35,025 nt of DNA from contig JAQGMG010000049.1 of the NCBI GenBank assembly GCA_028292485.1, positions 1 through 35,025 on the forward strand, written 5' to 3'. The notes beneath the pieces are model-generated. The model did no database searches, had not been told where the DNA came from, and saw nothing but the letters and a program-made list of their open reading frames with translations. This DNA comes from Rhodocyclales bacterium. GTDB lineage: Bacteria > Pseudomonadota > Gammaproteobacteria > Burkholderiales > Rhodocyclaceae. A program made the translations under genes and the position numbers. Below are positions 6,913-19,731 of the stretch, piece by piece; the stretch's first letter is position 1; each line of letters starts with the position of its first letter.

Positions 6913-9042
6913 TTAGAGTTTGATCACATGGCCCGCCGCAGCGAGCAGTACCACGCTGTGTGCCATCAAGGGGTAGGGTACTTCTCCCTGACCATGAAAG
7001 CTCGCGACGCCGCTTGGCTCATGGCTGTCGAGCAAGGCCTCCCACACGCCGGCAGGCAGCATGAAAGGCCGGTCGATGACGTCGCCATTTACCAGCAGAA
7101 GCAGCGGCGCCCCGGCGCGGCGCGGCTGGCCGATGAGGCAGCCGAACGCGCGCGAACTGGAATCGCGCCAGGCATTGCCTTGCAGCAGGCTGCCGTCGGG
7201 CTGAAACCAGGTCAGGTCATGCAGGCCGAGCGGGTCGGTCAGCCCGCTGTACCAATGGTTGTCGAACGGCAACGCCTGACGACGCAATGACAACAGCCAG
7301 GCGCAGAAATCGATCAGGTCGTCATCGGCCTGCGACCAGTCGATCCAGGTGATCTCGTTGTCCTGGCAGTACGGATTGTTGTTGCCGTTCTGCGTGTGTC
7401 CCAGCTCGTCGCCCGCAGCGAGCATCGGCGTGCCCTGAGCGAGCAGGGTAGTAGCCAGCAGGGCGCGCTGATACCTGCCGCGCAGGGCCATGACAGCGGG
7501 ATCATTGCTGGGGCCTTCGACGCCGCAGTTGTTGCTCATGTTGTTGCCGTGGCCGTCGCGGTTGTTCTCGCCGTTGGCCTCATTGTGGCGGTCGTTGTAG
7601 CTGACCAGATCGCGTAGCGTGAAGCCGTCGTGCGAGACGACGTAATTGACTGATTCGACCGGCTCGCGGCGGCGCGTGTGGAACAAGTCCGACGAGCCGC
7701 ACAGGCGCAGGGCCAGGTCACCGCGCGTGCTCGCCGCCTTGAGCCAGAAGCTGCGCGTGGCATCGCGGAAGTGGTCGTTCCACTCCAGCCAGCCGCGCGG
7801 GAAATTACCGACCTGGTAGCCGCCCGGGCCGATGTCCCAGGGCTCGGCGATCATCTTGACGCGCGATAGCACAGGGTCTTGCGCGATGGAGGTGAAGAAG
7901 GGGCCGTTGCGTTCGAAACCGTTCTCGCCGCGTCCGAGAACCGGCGCCAGGTCGAAGCGGAAACCGTCGACGTGCATCTCCTCGACCCAGTAGCGCAGGC
8001 TGTCGAGTACCAGTTGCTGCACGTGAGGTTGACGCATGTCTATGGCATTGCCGGTGCCGGTGTGATTCTCGTAATGCGAGCGCGAGTCGGCGCGCAGGCG
8101 GTAGTAGCTGGCGTTATCGAGCCCGCGAAAACTCAGCGTCGGCCCGGCTTCGTCGGATTCGGCCGTGTGGTTGTACACCACGTCGAGCAGTACCTCGATG
8201 CCGTTTGCATGGAGTGCCTTGACCATGCTGCGGAATTCGTCGCGTGGTGTCAGTCCGCTTTCGGTCGATGCGAAATCGGCATGCACGCTGAAGAATCCCA
8301 GCGTGTTATAGCCCCAGTAATTGCTCAGCCCCATTTCCGACAGGCGTTCTTCGTCGACGTGAAAGTGCACGGGCAGCAGGCTCACCGCCGTCACGCCCAG
8401 TCGCCTCAGGTGAGCAATGGATGCGGGGTGTGCGAGGCCGGCGAAGGAGCCGCGCAGCGCTTCGGGGATGCGCGGGTTGAGGCGCGAAAATCCCCTGACG
8501 TGCAATTCGTAGATCACGCTGTCGACAAGGGGAACCCGCGGTGGCCGGTCTTCCGCCCAGTCGAAACTATCGTGGACGACGCGGGCTTTCAGCGCCGACG
8601 CGGCATTGTCGCGTGTGTCCATGATCTGCGGATGATCGCGATCACCGCCAAAATGTTCGTCGCGCCATTCGTAACGACCGACGATGTCGCGAGCATACGG
8701 GTCGAGCAGCAGCTTGTGCGGGTTGAAGCGCTGACCATCTTCGATGCGCCACGGGCCGTAAGCACGCAGGCCATATACCAGGCCGGGCGCGGCACCGGGT
8801 AGATAGCCGTGCCATACATCGCGCGTGCAGGCAGGCAGCCGCATGCGCACTATTTCCTGCTGCCCCTGATCGTCGAAAACGCACAGCTCGATGGCCTCGG
8901 CGTGAGCCGAGAACACGGCAAAGTTCACGCCCTCGCCATCCCAGCTCGCACCTATCGGCCAGGGGAGGCCCGCTTGCAGCGCCGGTCTTGCGCCGTCGCC
9001 GCTGTCGTCTTCGTCGTACCCGTCGTCAAGCGCTGGCGTCAT
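6913..9042 (-). CDS. glgX: Glycogen debranching enzyme (isoamylase-type, GH13_11)
   Basis: GlgX cleaves alpha-1,6 branches, mainly the short stubs left by phosphorylase. The order is an N-terminal carbohydrate-binding module ([20 protein letters not shown]), then the GH13 barrel. Catalytic motifs are [21 protein letters not shown] (nucleophile Asp), MIAEPWDIG (acid/base Glu) and [13 protein letters not shown] (third Asp). The [18 protein letters not shown] segment is typical of GlgX. I chose ATG 9042 because it forms an ATGA overlap with the glgB stop (9039-9041), pointing to translational coupling. It gives 709 residues. An ATG at 9051 adds three residues and is equally possible; a longer frame up to 9138 would overlap glgB by about 100 bases and looks unlikely. 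Confidence 0.93.
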   Translation of the reverse strand: MTPALDDGYDEDDSGDGARPALQAGLPWPIGASWDGEGVNFAVFSAHAEAIELCVFDDQGQQEIVRMRLPACTRDVWHGYLPGAAPGLVYGLRAYGPWRIEDGQRFNPHKLLLDPYARDIVGRYEWRDEHFGGDRDHPQIMDTRDNAASALKARVVHDSFDWAEDRPPRVPLVDSVIYELHVRGFSRLNPRIPEALRGSFAGLAHPASIAHLRRLGVTAVSLLPVHFHVDEERLSEMGLSNYWGYNTLGFFSVHADFASTESGLTPRDEFRSMVKALHANGIEVLLDVVYNHTAESDEAGPTLSFRGLDNASYYRLRADSRSHYENHTGTGNAIDMRQPHVQQLVLDSLRYWVEEMHVDGFRFDLAPVLGRGENGFERNGPFFTSIAQDPVLSRVKMIAEPWDIGPGGYQVGNFPRGWLEWNDHFRDATRSFWLKAASTRGDLALRLCGSSDLFHTRRREPVESVNYVVSHDGFTLRDLVSYNDRHNEANGENNRDGHGNNMSNNCGVEGPSNDPAVMALRGRYQRALLATTLLAQGTPMLAAGDELGHTQNGNNNPYCQDNEITWIDWSQADDDLIDFCAWLLSLRRQALPFDNHWYSGLTDPLGLHDLTWFQPDGSLLQGNAWRDSSSRAFGCLIGQPRRAGAPLLLLVNGDVIDRPFMLPAGVWEALLDSHEPSGVASFHGQGEVPYPLMAHSVVLLAAAGHVIKL

Positions 9043-11267
9043 GGTTTCCATTCGAATATGACGGTGGCCAGCGGTGGCAAGGTCAGCAGCAGCGAATGTT
9101 GTTTGCCGTGCCATGGCACATCGTGGCTGCTGGCGCATCCATACGGCGCGCCGACATTACTGCCCGAGTAATACGTCGAGTCGGTATTGAGACGCTCGAA
9201 GTAGCTACCTGCGCGCGGCACGCCAAGACGGTAATCGTGGCGCGGCGTCGGCGTGAAATTACAAACCACAACCATCATCGACTGGTCACTTTTTCCATGG
9301 CGAATGAAACTCAGCACCGAGTTGTCCGCATCGTTATGATCGATCCATTCAAAGCCACCGGACTCGAAGTCCCGCTCGTGCAGCGCTGGCGAGGCGCGAT
9401 ACAGATGATTGAGATCGCGCACCAGGCGCTGCATGCCCTGGTGGTGATCATCTGCCAGCAAGTGCCAGTCCAGGCTCTGCTCATGGTTCCATTCATCCTC
9501 TTGCGCAAACTCGCAGCCCATGAAAAGCAGTTTCTTGCCGGGGTGGCCGAACATGAAGCCGTAGTAGGCGCGCAGGTTGGCGAATTTCTGCCAGCGGTCG
9601 CCGGGCATCTTGGCGAGCAATGATCCCTTGCCGTGCACCACTTCGTCATGCGACAGGGGCAGCACGAAGTTTTCGGTGAAGGCATACACCAGGCCGAATG
9701 TCATTTCGTTCTGGTGGTGCTTGCGATGGATCGGGTCGCGTTCCATGTATTGCAGGGTGTCGTGCATCCAGCCCATGTTCCATTTGTAGTGAAAGCCGAG
9801 CCCCCCTGCGTAGGTCGGTCGCGATACGGCGGGGTACGAGGTCGACTCCTCCGCAAACGTGATCGCTTGCGGACGCTCGCCGCCGATGACTTCATTCATG
9901 CGCTTGAGAAAGGCGATGGACTCGAAGTTTTCGCGGCCGCCGTGCGCGTTGGGCACCCACTCACCCTCCTTGCGGCTGTAGTCGCGGTAGAGCATCGATG
10001 CCACGGCGTCGACGCGCAGGCCGTCGATGTTGTAGCGTTCCAGCCAGTACAGCGCATTGGCGACCAGAAAGTTGCGTACTTCGGTGCGGCCGAAGTTGTA
10101 GATCAGCGTGTTCCAGTCCTGGTGAAAGCCTTCACGTGGGTCGGCGTATTCGTAGAGATGCGTGCCGTCGAAATTGGCAAGGCCGTGTGCATCGCTGGGG
10201 AAGTGGGCCGGTACCCAGTCGAGCAGCAGGCCGATGCCGCGCGCATGGCATTGCTCGACAAAGCGCAGGAATCCGGCCGCGTCGCCGTAGCGCGCCGTCG
10301 GCGAATACAGGCCGATGCTCTGGTAACCCCAGGAGCCATCGAAGGGATGCTCGCTGATGGGCATCAATTCGATATGGCTGAAACCCATGTCCTGCACATA
10401 CGGCAGCAGCGTGTCGGCAAGCTCGTCCCAGCTGAGCCAGTCGCGCCCCTCGTTCTTGCGTCGCCAGGAGCCCAGGTGCACTTCGTAAATGCTGATCGGC
10501 TGATCGAGCCCGTTGGCGCGTTGCCTTTCGGCAGACGGCGGCACCAGGGCTGGCAGGTGGCTGACCACGCTGGCGGTCGATGGGCGCAGTTCCGATTGCA
10601 AGGCGTAAGGGTCAGCCTTGAGCGGCAGGATATGACCGTTTGCGGCACGGATTTCGAACTTGTAGCGCGCGCCTTCGAGCACGGCCGGCAGGAAGATTTC
10701 CCACACCCCGCATTCACGCCGCAGGCGCATGGCATGTCGACGGTTGTCCCAGAAATTGAAATCGCCGACGATTGCGACGCGCGAGGCATTTGGCGCCCAT
10801 ACCGCGAAACTGGTACCGACTACGCCATCATGCTCGCGTTGTCGGGCACCGAGTATTTCGTAGGGGCGCAGATGCGAACCTTCGCCGAGCAGCCAGGCAT
10901 CGATCGCACCGAGGATGGGAGGAAAGCGATAGGGATCGTCGATGGTCGCGCGTTGCCCGTCTTGCCAGGTCACGCGCAGTCGGTAAGGAAAGCGCTCGGC
11001 AGCCTTGAGCGGGCCTTCGAAGAAGCCATCTGCATGCCGCAAGGGCAGCGAGCCGCGTTGTCGCCCCGTGGTGGCGCTGATGATTTCGACAGTCGCAGCA
11101 CCGGGAAGAAAGGCGCGTACCCAAAGCGTGCCGTCTGCGGCGGCATGCATGCCGAGAACGGCAAAGGGATCGTTGTGGCGCGCCGCGAGGATGTGTTCCA
11201 GATCGTTTTGTGAAAGCATGCCGAAAGGTAACCCAGATGCGGCATTCAAGTCATTCAGCTTGCTCAT
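9039..11267 (-). CDS. glgB: 1,4-alpha-glucan branching enzyme
   Basis: GlgB cuts linear alpha-1,4 glucan and re-attaches the piece by an alpha-1,6 bond, giving glycogen its branches. The 742-residue product has the long two-module N terminus of the E. coli type: a first CBM48-like region (residues 30-115, [11 protein letters not shown]) and a second (150-250, [20 protein letters not shown]). The GH13 barrel follows, with nucleophile Asp420 in [16 protein letters not shown], the acid/base Glu in TFAEEST (473/474) and Asp541 in [13 protein letters not shown]. The ATG at 11267 has no strong ribosome-binding site. It is the second gene of the leftward arm, 217 bases downstream of glgP; a REP-like element sits in that gap. 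Its stop overlaps the glgX start. Confidence 0.96.
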   Translation of the reverse strand: MSKLNDLNAASGLPFGMLSQNDLEHILAARHNDPFAVLGMHAAADGTLWVRAFLPGAATVEIISATTGRQRGSLPLRHADGFFEGPLKAAERFPYRLRVTWQDGQRATIDDPYRFPPILGAIDAWLLGEGSHLRPYEILGARQREHDGVVGTSFAVWAPNASRVAIVGDFNFWDNRRHAMRLRRECGVWEIFLPAVLEGARYKFEIRAANGHILPLKADPYALQSELRPSTASVVSHLPALVPPSAERQRANGLDQPISIYEVHLGSWRRKNEGRDWLSWDELADTLLPYVQDMGFSHIELMPISEHPFDGSWGYQSIGLYSPTARYGDAAGFLRFVEQCHARGIGLLLDWVPAHFPSDAHGLANFDGTHLYEYADPREGFHQDWNTLIYNFGRTEVRNFLVANALYWLERYNIDGLRVDAVASMLYRDYSRKEGEWVPNAHGGRENFESIAFLKRMNEVIGGERPQAITFAEESTSYPAVSRPTYAGGLGFHYKWNMGWMHDTLQYMERDPIHRKHHQNEMTFGLVYAFTENFVLPLSHDEVVHGKGSLLAKMPGDRWQKFANLRAYYGFMFGHPGKKLLFMGCEFAQEDEWNHEQSLDWHLLADDHHQGMQRLVRDLNHLYRASPALHERDFESGGFEWIDHNDADNSVLSFIRHGKSDQSMMVVVCNFTPTPRHDYRLGVPRAGSYFERLNTDSTYYSGSNVGAPYGCASSHDVPWHGKQHSLLLTLPPLATVIFEWKP

Positions 11268-11369
11268 GATCGGGAGTTTTTCTGCTTATTCTGTTGTCTG
11301 TTGGCAAGCAGTTCGATGGATGAATGCCACCCGGCAACGCTGTTTCAATTGAGACACATCATTCAAATG

Positions 11370-11457
11370 CGTCATTCCCGCGAAAGCGGGAATCCACTTA
11401 TTCAGCACAATGATCGATCTTGCGATGAAGTGGATTCCCGCTTTCGCGGGAATGACG
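11370..11457. repeat. REP/MITE-like palindromic element, copy 2 (88 bp), inside the glg operon
   Basis: Perfect 29-base inverted arms at 11370-11398 and 11429-11457 are identical to those of copy 1. The 30-base loop differs from copies 1, 3 and 4 and is the same length as in copy 5. It lies between glgP and glgB, 27 bases past the glgP stop in the direction of transcription. In the mRNA it would fold into strong stems and could protect or terminate the glgP part of the transcript, as intra-operon palindromes do in some enteric operons. That role is inference. Confidence 0.9.
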
Positions 11458-11484
11458 GGGCCTATGACTGGATCTCCTCACGCG

Positions 11485-13914
<2,430 letters not shown>

Positions 13915-14102
13915 CTGGGTTTCCTTTTTTGATGTCTCTGAGTTGTCTGTCTTGTTGCACGCGAGACTTCTTTGCAGCGTATTGGACCATGTTCAGACCT
14001 CACCCGGTGGCGGGTGGTTTGAGCAGGATCCTGTTTTGCTCCCGGCATTGCGCGCAACAATGACTAGCCCATGCAATTTGTGGGCCTTGATTACAAATCA
14101 CC

Positions 14103-14150
14103 AAAACGGAGCGACTACGCAGCTCGGCACTGTCGTAGTGCGCCCGTTTT
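14103..14150. repeat. Imperfect inverted repeat upstream of glgC, possible operator
   Basis: Left arm AAAACGGAGCGACTACG (14103-14119) and the complement of the right arm, AAAACGGGCGCACTACG (14134-14150), match at 13 of 17 positions, with the four mismatches clustered in the middle. The spacer is 14 bases. The end of the right arm is 10 bases before the sigma-54-like -24 element. Matching outer blocks (AAAACGG and ACTACG) on both sides suit a dimeric protein site or a DNA-bending site rather than an RNA stem. The protein is unknown. Confidence 0.5.
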
Positions 14151-14160
14151 GCCCACAAAG

Positions 14161-14176
14161 TGGCACACTAAGTGCT
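14161..14176 (+). promoter_or_regulatory. Sigma-54-like (-24/-12) promoter in front of glgC
   Basis: The sequence TGGCACACTAAGTGCT fits the RpoN consensus TGGCAC-N5-TTGC: the -24 block is exact, GG (14162-14163) and GC (14174-14175) are separated by exactly ten bases, and only the first T of the -12 block differs. The predicted transcription start is near 14187, leaving a leader of about 37 bases with AGGA before the glgC ATG. Use of this promoter would require an enhancer-binding activator; none is encoded in the window. Confidence 0.5.
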
Positions 14177-14223
14177 GAAGCTGGGGCCAGTACAACTCCA
14201 GCAACTTAAAAGGAAAAAATATC

Positions 14224-15495
14224 ATGGCCGCCCCCAACGATCTGGCTCAGAGTCTGGATCTTCCCAAGCGCACGGTTGCCCTGGTTCTTGCAGGTGGCCG
14301 CGGCAGTCGTCTGAAAAACCTGACGGATCGCCGTGCCAAACCCGCAGTGTATTTTGGCGGCAAGTTCCGCATCGTCGACTTTGCTCTTTCCAATTGTCTG
14401 AACTCTGGCATTCGTCGTATCGGTGTCATTACCCAATACAAGTCACACAGTCTGCTGCGCCACTTGCAGCGCGGCTGGGCATTCCTCAAGCCGGAGATGA
14501 ACGAGTTCATCGATCTGCTGCCGGCGCAACAGCGCACAGAGGACGAGAGCTGGTATCGCGGTACGGCCGACGCCGTGTATCAGAACCAGGACATTCTCGC
14601 GAGCTATCGTGCCGACTACATCCTGGTACTGGCCGGCGATCACATCTACAAGATGAACTACGCATTGATGATCGCCGACCACGTCGCCAAGGGGCGCGAT
14701 TGCACGGTGGGTTGTATCGCCGTGCCGCGTAGTCAGGCCAGCGATTTTGGCGTGATGGCGGTCGACAAGGACAGCAACATCACCGCCTTCGTCGAGAAGC
14801 CGGCCGACCCGCCGCCAATGCCTGACAATCCGGACATGTCCCTGGCCAGCATGGGCATCTATGTATTCAACGCGCGCTTCCTCTACAAGGAGCTCGAGCG
14901 CGACATGGCCGACCCCAATTCCAGCCATGACTTCGGCAAGGACATCATCCCGCGTGCAGTGAAGAACGGCATGGCGGCAGCGCATCCCTTCTCGCTGAGT
15001 TGCGTGCGTAACCGCTCAGGCGAGCAGCCTTACTGGCGTGACGTGGGGACCATCGACGCGTACTGGGATGCCAATATCGATCTTACGGCCACCGAGCCGC
15101 AGCTCAATATGTATGACACGCGCTGGCCGATCTGGAGTTACCAGGCGCAATTGCCGCCGGCGAAATTCGTGCACAACGAGCCAGGTCGGCGCGGCACGGC
15201 GATAGAGTCGCTGGTGTCGGGCGGTTGCATCGTCTCAGGCGAAGTCGTGCGCTCGCTGCTCTTCAACACGGTGCGCGTGCACTCGCATTCCGTCGTGAGC
15301 TGGTCGGTGTTGTTGCCCAGCGTGCAGGTTGGACGTGGCGCGCGCCTGACTCGTACGGTGATTGACCGCGACTGTGTCATTCCCGACGGCATGGTCATTG
15401 GCGAAGACGCCGAGCTCGACGCCAAGCGCTTCTACCGCACCGAGAGCGGCATCACGCTGGTTACCCGCGATATGCTTCAAGCATTGCAGTCATGA
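14224..15495 (+). CDS. glgC: Glucose-1-phosphate adenylyltransferase (ADP-glucose pyrophosphorylase)
   Basis: GlgC makes ADP-glucose and pyrophosphate from glucose-1-phosphate and ATP, the committed and allosterically controlled step of glycogen synthesis. The 423-residue product has the nucleotide-binding start [16 protein letters not shown], the [14 protein letters not shown] motif with the lysine of the effector/ATP region, [24 protein letters not shown] with the metal-binding Asp, FVEKP (glucose-1-phosphate site) and [12 protein letters not shown]. The C-terminal left-handed beta helix follows ([24 protein letters not shown]). AGGA lies nine bases before the ATG. It is the first gene of the rightward arm and its stop overlaps the glgA start (ATGA), so the two are coupled. 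Confidence 0.97.
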   Translation: MAAPNDLAQSLDLPKRTVALVLAGGRGSRLKNLTDRRAKPAVYFGGKFRIVDFALSNCLNSGIRRIGVITQYKSHSLLRHLQRGWAFLKPEMNEFIDLLPAQQRTEDESWYRGTADAVYQNQDILASYRADYILVLAGDHIYKMNYALMIADHVAKGRDCTVGCIAVPRSQASDFGVMAVDKDSNITAFVEKPADPPPMPDNPDMSLASMGIYVFNARFLYKELERDMADPNSSHDFGKDIIPRAVKNGMAAAHPFSLSCVRNRSGEQPYWRDVGTIDAYWDANIDLTATEPQLNMYDTRWPIWSYQAQLPPAKFVHNEPGRRGTAIESLVSGGCIVSGEVVRSLLFNTVRVHSHSVVSWSVLLPSVQVGRGARLTRTVIDRDCVIPDGMVIGEDAELDAKRFYRTESGITLVTRDMLQALQS

Positions 15496-16952
15496 AGGTA
15501 TTGCACGTAGCTGCGGAAGTTTTTCCGTTGGTGAAGACTGGTGGGTTGGCTGATGTGGTGGGCGCGCTGCCACAGGCCCTGATCAAGCAGGGCGCCGATG
15601 TGCGCCTGCTATTGCCGGGCTTGCCCGCGATTGCCGATGCTGTGCTGTCTTCGAAGAAGGTGTGTGACATCGGCGCTGCGTTCGGCGCGGGCCGCGTAAC
15701 GTTGCGACGGGCCGAGCTGCCCTACAGCCATGTGCCGGTCTACGTGATCGATGCACCTTACCTGTATCGGCGCGGCGGCAGTCCGTACCAGGCGAGCGAC
15801 GGCATTGAATGGCAGGACAATCTGCAGCGCTTCGCCTTGCTCGGCTGGGTAGGCGCACATCTGGCGGCCGGAGAGCTGGATCCTGCCTGGACGCCCGACG
15901 TCGTCCATGCCCATGACTGGCATGCTGCGATGGTATGCGCATACATGGCGGCGCATCCACCGACGACCGCGTCCTCCGTCTTTACGGTACACAACCTGGC
16001 GTTCCAGGGCATCTTTGCGCAAGCAGACTTCCATCTTCTCGGATTGCCGGCACGTTTCATGGCACCACAGGCGCTGGAGTTTCATAGCCAGTTGTCATTC
16101 ATGAAGGCGGGACTGAAGTTCGCCGACCGTGTGACCACCGTAAGTCCGACCTATGCCGCCGAGATCGCAACGCCAGAGTTCGGCTGCGGTCTGGAAGGCG
16201 TGATTCGCGGCCGTGGTGCCGATGTGTCGGGCATCCTGAATGGCGTTGACGGCGCGATATGGAACCCGGAAAAAGACCTGGGCCTGGCGCGTAGCTATAG
16301 CGCGCAACAGCTCGATGGAAAGGCGCTGTGCAAGCAGGCGTTGCAGAAGGAAATGGGGCTCGATGTCCGCGCCAATGCGCCGCTGTTCGGCGTCGTCAGT
16401 CGACTGACTTCGCAGAAAGGCCTCGACCTGGTGTTGACGGCTTTGCCGGCAGTGTTGAAACGTGGTGGGCAGCTTGTGCTGCAAGGCAATGGAGAGCCGA
16501 CGCTGGAAGCGGCTTTCGAGGCAGCCGCACTGCAGTTTCCGCGGCAGATTGCGGTGCGTATCGCCTATGACGAATCACTGGCGCATCGCGTCATCGCCGG
16601 CGCCGATGCCTTGCTCGTGCCTTCGCGCTTCGAACCCTGTGGCCTGACGCAGCTGTACGCGCTGCGTTACGGCACTTTGCCTGTCGTGCGACGCGTCGGT
16701 GGCCTGGCGGATACGGTGGTGGATGCAACCGAGCCGGCGTTGACGGCAGACAAGGCAACGGGTTTCGTGTTCGAAGCTGCCACAGCTCTGGCATTGGAGC
16801 AGGCACTGGAGCGTGCGATGACGATGTACGAGAAGCAGCCAGCGTTGTGGAAGCAGATGCTGCTGCGAGCCATGCAGCAGGATTTTTCGTGGGATGGCGC
16901 AGCGCGCGGATACATGCAGATGTATGGGCAGCTTGCAGGCAGCGGCGCTTGA
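15492..16952 (+). CDS. glgA: Glycogen synthase (ADP-glucose type, GT5)
   Basis: GlgA transfers glucose from ADP-glucose to the non-reducing end of an alpha-1,4 glucan. The 486-residue product starts [20 protein letters not shown], with the KTGGL motif that contacts ADP-glucose. [12 protein letters not shown] and [11 protein letters not shown] lie in the N-terminal Rossmann domain. The C-terminal domain has [15 protein letters not shown], then [19 protein letters not shown], with the Glu of the retaining GT-B motif, then [10 protein letters not shown]. It overlaps glgC by four bases. A hairpin with a T run follows 18 bases after the stop (16971-17003). Confidence 0.97.
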   Translation: MKVLHVAAEVFPLVKTGGLADVVGALPQALIKQGADVRLLLPGLPAIADAVLSSKKVCDIGAAFGAGRVTLRRAELPYSHVPVYVIDAPYLYRRGGSPYQASDGIEWQDNLQRFALLGWVGAHLAAGELDPAWTPDVVHAHDWHAAMVCAYMAAHPPTTASSVFTVHNLAFQGIFAQADFHLLGLPARFMAPQALEFHSQLSFMKAGLKFADRVTTVSPTYAAEIATPEFGCGLEGVIRGRGADVSGILNGVDGAIWNPEKDLGLARSYSAQQLDGKALCKQALQKEMGLDVRANAPLFGVVSRLTSQKGLDLVLTALPAVLKRGGQLVLQGNGEPTLEAAFEAAALQFPRQIAVRIAYDESLAHRVIAGADALLVPSRFEPCGLTQLYALRYGTLPVVRRVGGLADTVVDATEPALTADKATGFVFEAATALALEQALERAMTMYEKQPALWKQMLLRAMQQDFSWDGAARGYMQMYGQLAGSGA

Positions 16953-16970
16953 GCCTAGTCCGCAGATACG

Positions 16971-17003
16971 AAAAAGCCCGACAGCGATGTCGGACTTTTT
17001 TTT
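16971..17003. terminator. Bidirectional factor-independent terminator between glgA and tRNA-Val
   Basis: The stem AAAAAGCCCGACA / TGTCGGACTTTTT with loop GCGA has one mismatch and is followed by a run of T on the plus strand. Read on the minus strand the same stem is followed by five T, so it can end both glgA (+) and the tRNA-Val transcript (-). Confidence 0.85.
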
Positions 17004-17008
17004 GAATC

Positions 17009-17084
17009 TGGTAGGCGGTATTGGACTCGAACCAACGACCCCGTCCGTGTGAAGGACGTGCTCTACCAACTGAGCTAACCGCCT
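17009..17084 (-). tRNA. tRNA-Val (anticodon CAC)
   Basis: The complement folds as a cloverleaf of 76 bases: acceptor AGGCGGT with ACCGCCT, D stem GCTC/GAGC, anticodon stem CGTCC/GGACG with loop TTCACAC (anticodon CAC), T stem GTTGG/CCAAT with TTCGAGT, discriminator A and an encoded CCA. It reads GUG valine codons. It stands alone, convergent with glgA and divergent from gltX. Confidence 0.96.
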
Positions 17085-17148
17085 GTAACATCCTGTCGGG
17101 CATCACATTGCGCGTACTGTGCAAGGTGCTGTCTTTGAGAGAGGCCGG

Positions 17149-17177
17149 ATTATAGAGAGGCGGGCAGCGTTCGTCAA
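17149..17177 (-). promoter_or_regulatory. Sigma-70 promoter of tRNA-Val
   Basis: On the minus strand TTGACG (17172-17177) and a perfect TATAAT (17149-17154) are separated by exactly 17 bases. The start should be near 17142, leaving about 57 bases of 5' leader to be trimmed before the tRNA. The bases after the -10 are CCGGCC, a G+C-rich discriminator of the kind found at stable-RNA promoters under stringent control. Confidence 0.85.
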
Positions 17178-17231
17178 AGGGAATGCCGTAAAATGACGGC
17201 TTCCCGAATCCTCCGCAGAACACCCCATTCC

Positions 17232-18623
17232 ATGAGCAAGCCCGTCCGTACCCGATTTGCCCCTAGCCCCACCGGCTTTCTTCACATCGGTGGCGCGCGC
17301 ACCGCGTTGTTTTCGTGGGCTTACGCACGGCGTCATGGTGGACAATTCATCCTGCGCATTGAAGATACGGACGTCGCGCGCTCCACGCCGGAGGCGGTAC
17401 AGGCAATTCTCGACGGCATGAACTGGCTGGAGCTCGGCTGGGACGAAGGCCCGTTCTATCAAATGCAGCGCATGGATCGCTACAAGCAAGTGATCGCGCA
17501 GATGCTGGAAGCAGGTACCGCTTACCGCTGCTACACGACGCCTGCAGAACTCGATGCCATGCGTGAAGCACAGCGTGCCCGCGGCGAGAAGCCGCGCTAC
17601 GACGGCACCTGGCGGCCGGAAGCGGGCAAGGCTTTGCCGGCCATTCCAGCGGATGCCCAAGCAGTGATCCGTTTTCGCAATCCACTGGATGGCTTGGTGG
17701 CCTGGGATGATCTTGTGAAGGGCCGCATCGAGATCGCCAACGCCGAGATGGATGATCTTGTCATCGCGCGCGCCGACGGCACACCGACCTACAATTTCTG
17801 CGTCGTGGTCGATGACCTGGATATGGGCATTACTCAGGTCATTCGCGGTGACGATCATGTGAACAACACGCCGCGCCAGATCAACATTCTCAAGGCGCTG
17901 GGCGCCGAGGTGCCGCAATACGCGCATTTGTCGATGATTCTCGGTGACGACGGCACCAAGCTATCCAAGCGTCATGGTGCGGTGAGCGTGATGCAGTACG
18001 ATGAGGATGGTTACCTCAAGGAGGCTGTCATCAACTATCTCGCGCGTCTTGGGTGGAGTCATGGCGATGAAGAAGTCTTCTCGCGCGAGCAGTTTGTCGA
18101 GTGGTTCGACCTCGATCACATCACGCCGTCGGCCGCGCAGTTCAATACCGAGAAGTTGAAGTGGCTCAACGCGCATTACATCAAGTTGACGACGCCCGAA
18201 GCACTTGCTGCAGACGTTGAGCGCAGGCTTGTTGCGCGTAATGTTGATACGACAGGTGGGCCAGACCTTGCTGCCGTGGTGATGCTGTATCGCGAACGTG
18301 TGTCGACACTCGTCGAGCTCGCCGACAGTGTTGCGCCGTATTACGTAAAGCCCGCAGTCAGCGAAGAGCTGGCCGCACAGCACCTGGGCGACACAGCGCG
18401 TGGCGCGCTTGCTGCGCTCAGAGCGCGGCTGGAAGCGGCCAGCTGGGACAAGGTGGCCTTGAGCGCTGCAATCAAGGAGACCTGCACGGAACTGGGCATG
18501 AAGATGCCGCAGGTAGCCATCCCCTTGCGCGTTGCATTGCTGGGTGTACCGCAGACGCCGTCAATTGACGCCGTGCTCGAGGTGATGGGCCGTGAGCGAG
18601 TGCTGGCGCGGCTGGACGCCTGA
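17232..18623 (+). CDS. gltX: Glutamyl-tRNA synthetase
   Basis: GltX attaches glutamate to tRNA-Glu (class I synthetase). The 463-residue product begins [20 protein letters not shown], with the HIGH-type motif [14 protein letters not shown] follows, and the second signature is KLSKRHG (KMSKS type) near residue 240. The C-terminal half is the helical anticodon-binding region. I chose ATG 17232 (MSKPVRTRF) because the homologous start follows directly; the 13 codons upstream look unrelated. The length is normal for the proteobacterial enzyme. The ribosome-binding site is weak. The desaturase gene starts 13 bases after its stop, so the two may share a transcript. Confidence 0.96.
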   Translation: MSKPVRTRFAPSPTGFLHIGGARTALFSWAYARRHGGQFILRIEDTDVARSTPEAVQAILDGMNWLELGWDEGPFYQMQRMDRYKQVIAQMLEAGTAYRCYTTPAELDAMREAQRARGEKPRYDGTWRPEAGKALPAIPADAQAVIRFRNPLDGLVAWDDLVKGRIEIANAEMDDLVIARADGTPTYNFCVVVDDLDMGITQVIRGDDHVNNTPRQINILKALGAEVPQYAHLSMILGDDGTKLSKRHGAVSVMQYDEDGYLKEAVINYLARLGWSHGDEEVFSREQFVEWFDLDHITPSAAQFNTEKLKWLNAHYIKLTTPEALAADVERRLVARNVDTTGGPDLAAVVMLYRERVSTLVELADSVAPYYVKPAVSEELAAQHLGDTARGALAALRARLEAASWDKVALSAAIKETCTELGMKMPQVAIPLRVALLGVPQTPSIDAVLEVMGRERVLARLDA

Positions 18624-18636
18624 TCGGCACGCAACG

Positions 18637-19653
18637 ATGACGTCCCTGCCACAGGCAAGCTTGTTCAAGATTCCCGGCCCGAAAGAACAGGTGCTGCCAC
18701 AGGCGGAAAACCTGTTCAAGGCATTGCTGCTGCTCGTCATGCTGTTTGCATCGTTTTGTGGTGCCGAGTATCTGGCGAGGGGGCTTGATGCCACGCCCAC
18801 AAGCGCGGCCTTGCTCAAGTGGCCGCTGATTGCCGCGCTGGCAATATTCAACGTGGTCCTGCTCACCGGCATGGGCGTCCTGGCGCACGACGCGGTGCAT
18901 CGTGTGCTATTCAAATCGGCCTTCTGGAACGAGTTCTGGGGCGGCATGTTGTCGGCGTTCGCACTCATCCCGTTCAATGCCAACCGGCAGTTTCACCTCA
19001 CGCATCACAGCTATGCGCACCAGCCCGGGCTCGATCCTGAAAACGCACAACATCATCACTCGTTCATCTACGCCGCCACAGTGGGTTCCGCGCTGGCCTT
19101 GAATGCGCAATATCTGCTGCTGTTGCAGAACTTCCGGCGCATCGGTGACAAAAGGCACGCCATGCGGACGCTTAAAGATGTCGCCTGCCTTGGTGCGGTC
19201 TTCTCGATTTATTTCGGCCTGTTGCCCGCGCTCGGCATATCCGTGCTGCATACGATAGTGCCGATCATCTTGTTGTTTCCACCGGTGTTCGCGTTCCGCG
19301 CATTGTCGGATCACTACGGTGTTCCGGCGATCGAGCGTGGTGACAAGACGCGCCGCGAGGTTTTCGATGTTGCGGAAGAGGCTGAGCCCGAACGGCGACA
19401 GCGTGAGGTGAGCGGCTGGGTTGTGCTGACTTCACCGGCGCTGGAATGGTTGTGGAGTCATGTGAACTATCACGAGGTGCATCACAAGTATCCGTACCTG
19501 TCGCATCGTTACTTGCCGCAGGTTTTTGCTGCGACGCGCATCGAGCATCCGTATCTCGTGGTTAAGGGCTATTGGCGCTCGCTGATCAATATGCGCAAGC
19601 TGGGTTATTACTCGACGGCTGAAGATGTGCAGTCGTTCAGGGTTGGTACATAA
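18637..19653 (+). CDS. Membrane fatty acid desaturase family protein
   Basis: The 338-residue product has the three histidine clusters that bind the di-iron centre of membrane desaturases and hydroxylases: HDAVH (84-88), HLTHHSYAH (120-128) and HEVHH before KYPYLSHR near residue 284. Hydrophobic hairpins lie at about 28-42, 62-82, 102-114 and 185-225. The substrate (acyl lipid, carotenoid, other) cannot be told from the motifs. The ATG at 18637 follows the gltX stop by 13 bases. A GTG 45 bases earlier would overlap gltX and is less likely. Transcription probably ends at the hairpin 19880-19920. Confidence 0.85.
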   Translation: MTSLPQASLFKIPGPKEQVLPQAENLFKALLLLVMLFASFCGAEYLARGLDATPTSAALLKWPLIAALAIFNVVLLTGMGVLAHDAVHRVLFKSAFWNEFWGGMLSAFALIPFNANRQFHLTHHSYAHQPGLDPENAQHHHSFIYAATVGSALALNAQYLLLLQNFRRIGDKRHAMRTLKDVACLGAVFSIYFGLLPALGISVLHTIVPIILLFPPVFAFRALSDHYGVPAIERGDKTRREVFDVAEEAEPERRQREVSGWVVLTSPALEWLWSHVNYHEVHHKYPYLSHRYLPQVFAATRIEHPYLVVKGYWRSLINMRKLGYYSTAEDVQSFRVGT

Positions 19654-19731
19654 ATCATGTGTTGTGGCTTCGCCGTTCTGAGGCGCTTACGTATTAAGCA
19701 AAATCCGCACGTCGTGAATAGCCTCTCAATC

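Larger units (their letters stand above)
13915..14223. promoter_or_regulatory. Divergent control region between glgP and glgC
   Basis: These 309 bases must carry the starts for both arms of the glycogen locus. No gene is credible here. Visible are the glgP ribosome-binding site (AAGGAA, 13921-13926, minus strand), a long imperfect inverted repeat at 14103-14150, a sigma-54-like promoter at 14161-14176 and the glgC ribosome-binding site (AGGA, 14211-14214). I could not find a convincing sigma-70 -35/-10 pair for glgP. Confidence 0.7.

Noticed and set aside
9633-11213. Long open frame on the plus strand, antisense to glgB
   Set aside because: It lies wholly inside glgB, whose catalytic motifs are intact. 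Its composition is what the antisense of a high-G+C gene gives, and it has no recognisable domain.
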